DNA from: an uncultured Bacteroidales bacterium
GTDB taxonomy: Bacteria; Bacteroidota; Bacteroidia; Bacteroidales; UBA932
Length of the DNA stretch: 35,557 nt
Direction: 5' to 3'
NCBI GenBank assembly: GCA_945868745.1
Contig: CAMBMK010000013.1
Coordinates: forward strand, 1-35,557
A program made the translations under genes and the position numbers. Below the pieces are notes generated by a model. That model was not told where the DNA came from. It ran no database searches and saw only the letters and a program-made list of their open reading frames with translations. How positions within the stretch are numbered: position 1 is the stretch's first letter; each line of letters starts with the position of its first letter. This document shows, one piece after another, positions 30,992 to 35,557 of the stretch.

Positions 30992-33900
30992 AAATACAGA
31001 GACATAAGGGAATAGCGGCGATGGTCGGCACAATTCTCGACCACAGCGTACTTGTGTGCACGCTCACTTTCGTGATTGCCGCCTTCGGTATCTTCGGACT
31101 CGTGAAGATGAACAAGGACGAGTTCCCGTCGCTTACCATCAAGCAGGGACTTGTCGTGGGAGTATATCCGGGAGCTTCTGCGGAAGAGGTTGAAAACAGG
31201 CTTGCAAAGCCTCTGGAGGATGTTCTCCTCGGATATGCCGAAGTGGACAGGGAAAGCCTCAGGTCCATTTCCAATGACGGGATGTGCTTTGTGTTCGCCG
31301 ACCTTGACTGCAGTCCTTCCGAGAAGGATGAAATCTGGGGGCGCATCAAGGACGGGATGAACGCGGCAAAGCCTTCACTGCCGGCCGGTGTGCTCGCAGT
31401 AGTGGTAAAGGACGATTTCAACGCCCTCTCTTCGCTTCTGATTGCCCTTGAATCCGAAGACAAGGGATATGCGGAGCTCAAGGACTATGCAGACAGTCTG
31501 TGCACCGAACTCAGGCGTATCCCCAATCTTGCAAGCGTAAGCATCCTTGGCGACCAGACAGAGGAAATTGCCGTCACCATAGACAGGGAGAAGATGTCGG
31601 CATATGCGCTGGACCCGACCTCCCTGATGCTCGGATACCAGACCTCGACCCTGCCGCTGCCGGCCGGCACATTCAGCAATGATGATGTCAACGCCAGGAT
31701 CCATGTCCGCAGCGACGTGGCCGGCGAGCGGGAGGTTGCCGAAAAGATCGTATATTCCGACCCGGCAGGCAACATCATAAGGCTCAAGGATATAGCTACA
31801 ATCGAAAGGCGCTACAGGGACCCTTCGGAGATGGTCACCTACAACGGCCACTCATGCCTGATCCTGTCCGTGGAGATGAGGGACGGCAACGATATCGTGG
31901 CCTTCGGAAGAGAAGTTGACAAGGTGCTCGGACGGTTCGAGAAGTCAATGCCGGAGAGCGTCACCATGAGCCGCATCACAGACCAGCCGAAGGTGGTTTC
32001 CAATTCAGTGACATCATTCCTGAGGGACCTCGGGCTGTCGATGCTGGTGGTCGTCCTCGTGATGCTGCTCCTGTTCCCGATCAAATCGGCCCTGATTGCA
32101 GGCTCGGGAGTCCCGGTCTGCACCCTGATTGCCATCGCGATAATGTATCTTACAAGAATTCAGCTGCATATCGTCACCCTCGCCTCACTCATAGTGGTGC
32201 TGGGCATGATTGTGGACAACGCCATCATCACCATTGACGGCTATATGGAGAAGCTCGGCAAGGGCATGTCCCGGAGGGATGCGGCAGCGATGAGCCTCAA
32301 GGAACTCTTTGTCCCGACACTGGCTTCCACCCTGTCCATATGCGCGATGTACTATTCGGTGCTGTTCTTCATAGACGGCTATCTCGGAGAGTTCGTAAGG
32401 ATGTTCCCGTTCGTCATCAGCATCGCGCTGCTTGTGTCGCTGTGCTATGCCGTGACCGTGGTTCCGATTCTTGAAGTGAAATATATCCACAGCGCCAAGA
32501 CCACCGACAACGGCCTGACTGCCAGAATGCAGAACTGGCTGTTCGACACCATTGACAATAGCTACAGGAAGATGGAGTCATGGTGTTTCGCCCATCCGGG
32601 AATGACACTCGGAGGCGGTGCGCTCACAATCGCCCTCGGCATTCTCATGTTCAGCTCGCTCAACGTGCAGATGATGCCGAAATCGGCGAGGGATTTCTTC
32701 GCCATCGAGCTCGAGATGGAGGGAGGATGCGGATTTGAGGACACGAAGGCCGTGTGCGATTCGCTCGAGGCCATTCTCGGCAAGGACAAGGATGTCAAAT
32801 CGGTTACCTCCTTCATCGGATGCGGCGCTCCGAGGTTCAGCTCGACATATGCCCCGATACTCCCGGGAGAAAGGATGGCGCAGATCATTGTCAACACCAC
32901 CTCCTCCGCCGCCACGGAGAGTATCCTCAAGCACTGCGAGAACAACTACGAACACCTGTTCCCGAATGCAATCATCCGGTTCAAACAGATGGACTATCAG
33001 GATGTGGAGGCCCCTTTGATGATCACCCTCAAGGGCGCGGACCGTATGGCAATGAAACCGGCGGCAGACAGCATCACAGCTTTCATCCGCACACTGGACA
33101 AGGACGTGAAGTGGGTCCACAACTCAAGCGGATTTACCGAGCCGTCCGTTGAAATAAGTCTCGACCCGGACGAGGCAGGAAGGCTCGGAGTAAACAAGAG
33201 CCTGCTCGCGCTGAACCTTGCCGGCACCTACAACGGGCTGAATATAGCCACTGTGTGGGAAGGGGACGACGCCATATCGGTCAATCTCTACAGCGAGGGG
33301 ACAGGCGGCAATGCCGGATTTGACAACATCGGCTCGCAGATGGTCTCCACCGGGATTCCGGGAGTAAGCGTACCGCTCAGGCAGGTTGCGCAGGTCGAGC
33401 CTTCGTGGGCTCCGGCTTCGCTCGAGAGACGCTCCGGAGAGCAGAGCATCACCGTGTTTGCCGACATGAAATACGGAAAGAGCCAGCCTGCGGCCGTCAA
33501 GACCATCAGGAAATACATTAAAGATAACATTGAGCCCGTCCTTCCGGAAGGATGCACTGTGGAGTATCTCGGACTGACAAAGACCAACGCGGACCTTCTT
33601 CCGCAGGTAGTCATGACAGTGGTTCTCGCCCTTATTGTGCTGTTTGTGTTTATGGCTCTTCATTTCGGCAAGCAGTCGCTCGCATTCATTACGCTGGTTC
33701 TCAGCTCGCTGTGTTTCTTCGGAGCATTCTTCGGGCTGTGGATATTCAGGCTTGATTTCGGCCTTACCGGAGTGCTCGGTGTGATAAGCCTCATCGGCAT
33801 AATTGTGCGCAACGGCATCATCATGTTTGACTATGCGGAGCAGCTGCGCAAGGAAGGCGCCACCGTCAGGGAGGCTGCAATGCAGGCAGGTGCAAGAAGG

Positions 33901-34107
33901 ATGAAACCTATTTTCCTGACTTCGTCCACCACGGCGCTCGGCGTCATCCCGATGGTAGTGGGCGGAGACCTGCTGTGGCAGCCGATGGGTGTTGTCATCT
34001 GCTTCGGCACCATACTGTCGCTGCTCCTGATTGTGCTGGTCATGCCTGTAGCCTACTGGCAGATTTTCAGGAACGAAGATTCAAAGAAGGCTATCGATAA
34101 AGAATAA
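30988..34107 (+). CDS. RND family inner-membrane efflux pump (HAE/AcrB-like)
   Basis: The 1039-residue protein is of normal length for the family and has the duplicated RND layout: one membrane segment at about 18-40, a large periplasmic domain, a membrane block (about 347-500), a second segment near 540-560, a second periplasmic domain, and a last membrane block (about 872-1025). The proton-relay regions read LGMIVDNAII (Asp410-Asn411) and GIIVRNGII (Arg941). In AcrB the equivalents are Asp-Asp and Lys, so two of three positions differ. The substrate cannot be told. It is co-transcribed with the adaptor and the channel gene. Confidence 0.96.
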   Translation: MKIQRHKGIAAMVGTILDHSVLVCTLTFVIAAFGIFGLVKMNKDEFPSLTIKQGLVVGVYPGASAEEVENRLAKPLEDVLLGYAEVDRESLRSISNDGMCFVFADLDCSPSEKDEIWGRIKDGMNAAKPSLPAGVLAVVVKDDFNALSSLLIALESEDKGYAELKDYADSLCTELRRIPNLASVSILGDQTEEIAVTIDREKMSAYALDPTSLMLGYQTSTLPLPAGTFSNDDVNARIHVRSDVAGEREVAEKIVYSDPAGNIIRLKDIATIERRYRDPSEMVTYNGHSCLILSVEMRDGNDIVAFGREVDKVLGRFEKSMPESVTMSRITDQPKVVSNSVTSFLRDLGLSMLVVVLVMLLLFPIKSALIAGSGVPVCTLIAIAIMYLTRIQLHIVTLASLIVVLGMIVDNAIITIDGYMEKLGKGMSRRDAAAMSLKELFVPTLASTLSICAMYYSVLFFIDGYLGEFVRMFPFVISIALLVSLCYAVTVVPILEVKYIHSAKTTDNGLTARMQNWLFDTIDNSYRKMESWCFAHPGMTLGGGALTIALGILMFSSLNVQMMPKSARDFFAIELEMEGGCGFEDTKAVCDSLEAILGKDKDVKSVTSFIGCGAPRFSSTYAPILPGERMAQIIVNTTSSAATESILKHCENNYEHLFPNAIIRFKQMDYQDVEAPLMITLKGADRMAMKPAADSITAFIRTLDKDVKWVHNSSGFTEPSVEISLDPDEAGRLGVNKSLLALNLAGTYNGLNIATVWEGDDAISVNLYSEGTGGNAGFDNIGSQMVSTGIPGVSVPLRQVAQVEPSWAPASLERRSGEQSITVFADMKYGKSQPAAVKTIRKYIKDNIEPVLPEGCTVEYLGLTKTNADLLPQVVMTVVLALIVLFVFMALHFGKQSLAFITLVLSSLCFFGAFFGLWIFRLDFGLTGVLGVISLIGIIVRNGIIMFDYAEQLRKEGATVREAAMQAGARRMKPIFLTSSTTALGVIPMVVGGDLLWQPMGVVICFGTILSLLLIVLVMPVAYWQIFRNEDSKKAIDKE

Positions 34108-34130
34108 TCATCGGATTAAAGGACATCAGA

Positions 34131-35504
34131 ATGAAAAAGATATTTGTTACAATATTGGCCGCCGTTTCCGTGACCGTCCTTGCAGGTGCGCAGGAGCTTT
34201 CACTGCAGGACTGTCTGGATATGGCTGCGGCAAATGAGGTGAAGAGCGCCAATGCAGAGCTGGACGTGCTCGCAAGCAGGGCACAGAGGAGCGAGGCCAT
34301 GAGCATGTGGTTCCCGTCGGTGTCGGTAAGCGGTATGTATTACTACGCCTTCGACCCGCTCCTGCAGCTCACGATTGATGACATCCTGGGCACTTCAGAA
34401 ACGGCTTCGACCATCAAGAATGTGCTGCAGAAGTTTCCGTTGACGCAGGATCTTCCCTCGCAATGGAATTTCTTCGAAAACGGATATGCGGCTTCCGTGA
34501 TGCTCAGGCAGCCGGTCTTTGCCGGAGGAAGGATTGCAAACGGCAACCGTCTTGCCGCCCTCGGGGTCGAGGCGGCGCAGGTAAAGCGCGACCTTGTCCG
34601 GAAGGAGACCTCCGCAAGCGTGGAGCAGAAGTATTGGAACGTGGTCTCGCTCCAGGAGAAGATGAAGACGCTCGATGCCGCGATTTCAATGGTGGAAAGC
34701 ATCCGCAGGGATGCCGTCAATGCCTTCAACGCCGGCCTGGTGCTTGATCTGGACACGCTGAAGGCAGGCAGGGAGCTCAACAACCTGCTGCTTCAGAAGA
34801 ACAAGCTCTCGAGCGGGACAAGGATTGCCAAGATGGACCTTTTCAATGCCATAGGGTATGAGTATTCGTGCCTGAAGGGTGGCGGAGAAGCCCCTTACGT
34901 GGGGGATGTCACGCTTTCCGGTGACCTCTCGGGTCTTGCCGGTCCGGAGCAGTTCCATGTGGATGAGGTATCCGCTGCGGCTCTTACGGAGGAGTCAAGG
35001 CTTCTCGGGATGCAGGTGCAGGCGGCAGACCTCCAGAAGAAGATAGCCCTCGGCGAAGCGATGCCGGAGGTGGGCGTGGGTGCAGTCTATGGCTACGGCG
35101 ACATCTTCGGGGATGCCGGCTGGAACGGCGGCGTGGGAGTGAGCGTCAAGATTCCGCTTACCGACTGGTGGTCAAAGGGTTCCAAGGCCAAAAGGCTCGG
35201 GTATGAAGCAGAAAAGGCACGCAACGAGCAGGAGTATCTCGACAGCCAGATTGAGCTGAAAATCAGGCAGCAGTGGGAAAATCTCGTGACGATGTGGCAG
35301 GAAATCACCATCTGCGGGGACAATGTGGCCATGGACACTCTGTCGCAGGACAGGACCCTGGATCTGTACCAATCCGGGCAGGCCACGATGTCGGAGCTGC
35401 TCGAGGCGCAGACCAATCTTCAGAAGAGCTGCAATGCACTGACCGATGCGCAGATCTCCTACCGTCTTGCCCTTTCGGACTATCTCCGCACAACCGGCAG
35501 ATGA
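34131..35504 (+). CDS. TolC-family outer-membrane efflux channel
   Basis: This outer-membrane protein completes the tripartite pump. The 457-residue protein has a signal peptide cut near residue 20 (VLAGAQEL) with no lipobox. It begins LSLQDCLDMAAANEVKSANAEL, the usual first helix of the family. It has the two repeated long-helix halves and strands such as ASVMLRQPVFAGGRIANGN and GGVGVSVKIPLTDWWSKGSKAK. The second half ends YQSGQATMSELLEAQTNL and SYRLALSDYLRTTG, also typical. It starts 23 bases after the pump stop. It is the last gene in the window on this strand. Confidence 0.95.
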   Translation: MKKIFVTILAAVSVTVLAGAQELSLQDCLDMAAANEVKSANAELDVLASRAQRSEAMSMWFPSVSVSGMYYYAFDPLLQLTIDDILGTSETASTIKNVLQKFPLTQDLPSQWNFFENGYAASVMLRQPVFAGGRIANGNRLAALGVEAAQVKRDLVRKETSASVEQKYWNVVSLQEKMKTLDAAISMVESIRRDAVNAFNAGLVLDLDTLKAGRELNNLLLQKNKLSSGTRIAKMDLFNAIGYEYSCLKGGGEAPYVGDVTLSGDLSGLAGPEQFHVDEVSAAALTEESRLLGMQVQAADLQKKIALGEAMPEVGVGAVYGYGDIFGDAGWNGGVGVSVKIPLTDWWSKGSKAKRLGYEAEKARNEQEYLDSQIELKIRQQWENLVTMWQEITICGDNVAMDTLSQDRTLDLYQSGQATMSELLEAQTNLQKSCNALTDAQISYRLALSDYLRTTGR

Positions 35505-35530
35505 CGTTTCCGGCCCCAGGGCCTCGCCTG

Positions 35531-35552
35531 CTTCACGGGATTAACCGTGAAG
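35531..35552 (+). terminator. Possible terminator hairpin after the efflux operon
   Basis: CTTCACGG (35531-35538) pairs perfectly with CCGTGAAG (35545-35552) across GATTAA, 26 bases after the channel gene stop. A second short hairpin (GGCCC/GGGCC) lies just before it. Any T run would be beyond the window end, so its role is not certain. Confidence 0.5.
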
Positions 35553-35557
35553 GATGG

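Overview
The window reads as chromosome of a member of the Bacteroidales (Bacteroidota), probably host-associated. The evidence is a SusC/SusD pair, many lipoproteins with BACON domains, Bacteroidota-type promoters (TTG or TTTG, about 20 bases, then TAnnTTTG), menaquinone genes and a large type II-C Cas9. I cannot name the genus. Nearly all of the window is coding. No tRNA, rRNA, insertion sequence or phage gene was seen.

Bases 1-5846 hold a type II-C CRISPR-Cas locus. cas9, cas1 and cas2 form a minus-strand operon (5635 to 184). Only the cas2-proximal end of the array is in the window: one 47-base repeat at 9-55, with the last 8 bases of a spacer before it. The tracrRNA lies on the plus strand just upstream of cas9 (about 5722-5805). 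Its anti-repeat matches the repeat at 22 of 24 positions, plus one G-U pair. Both the tracrRNA and the repeat carry a TAnnTTTG promoter box. This suggests that every repeat drives its own crRNA.

Bases 5847-10303 hold housekeeping genes on the minus strand. lepA, a family 2 glycosyltransferase and menA overlap each other, and menG follows after a 174-base gap.

Bases 10350-28757 hold one tightly packed minus-strand operon of ten genes that ends at a strong terminator. In transcription order it encodes a subtilisin-like lipoprotein protease, SusC, SusD, two unknown lipoproteins, an M64 metallopeptidase, a coiled-coil/collagen-like/DUF1566 lipoprotein, an Fn3-like repeat lipoprotein, a BACON/EF-hand/leucine-rich-repeat lipoprotein and a small lipocalin-like lipoprotein. 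It has two proteases and no recognisable carbohydrate-active enzyme. I infer a surface system that binds and cuts protein or glycoprotein and imports the peptides (RagAB-like). It is the best candidate here for an undescribed system.

Bases 28758-35557 hold an AraC-family regulator divergent from a tripartite RND efflux operon (lipoprotein adaptor, inner-membrane pump, TolC-like channel). Two identical 13-base direct repeats upstream of araC look like regulator sites. A related 11/13 site lies upstream of the protease operon, so the same regulator may control both units.
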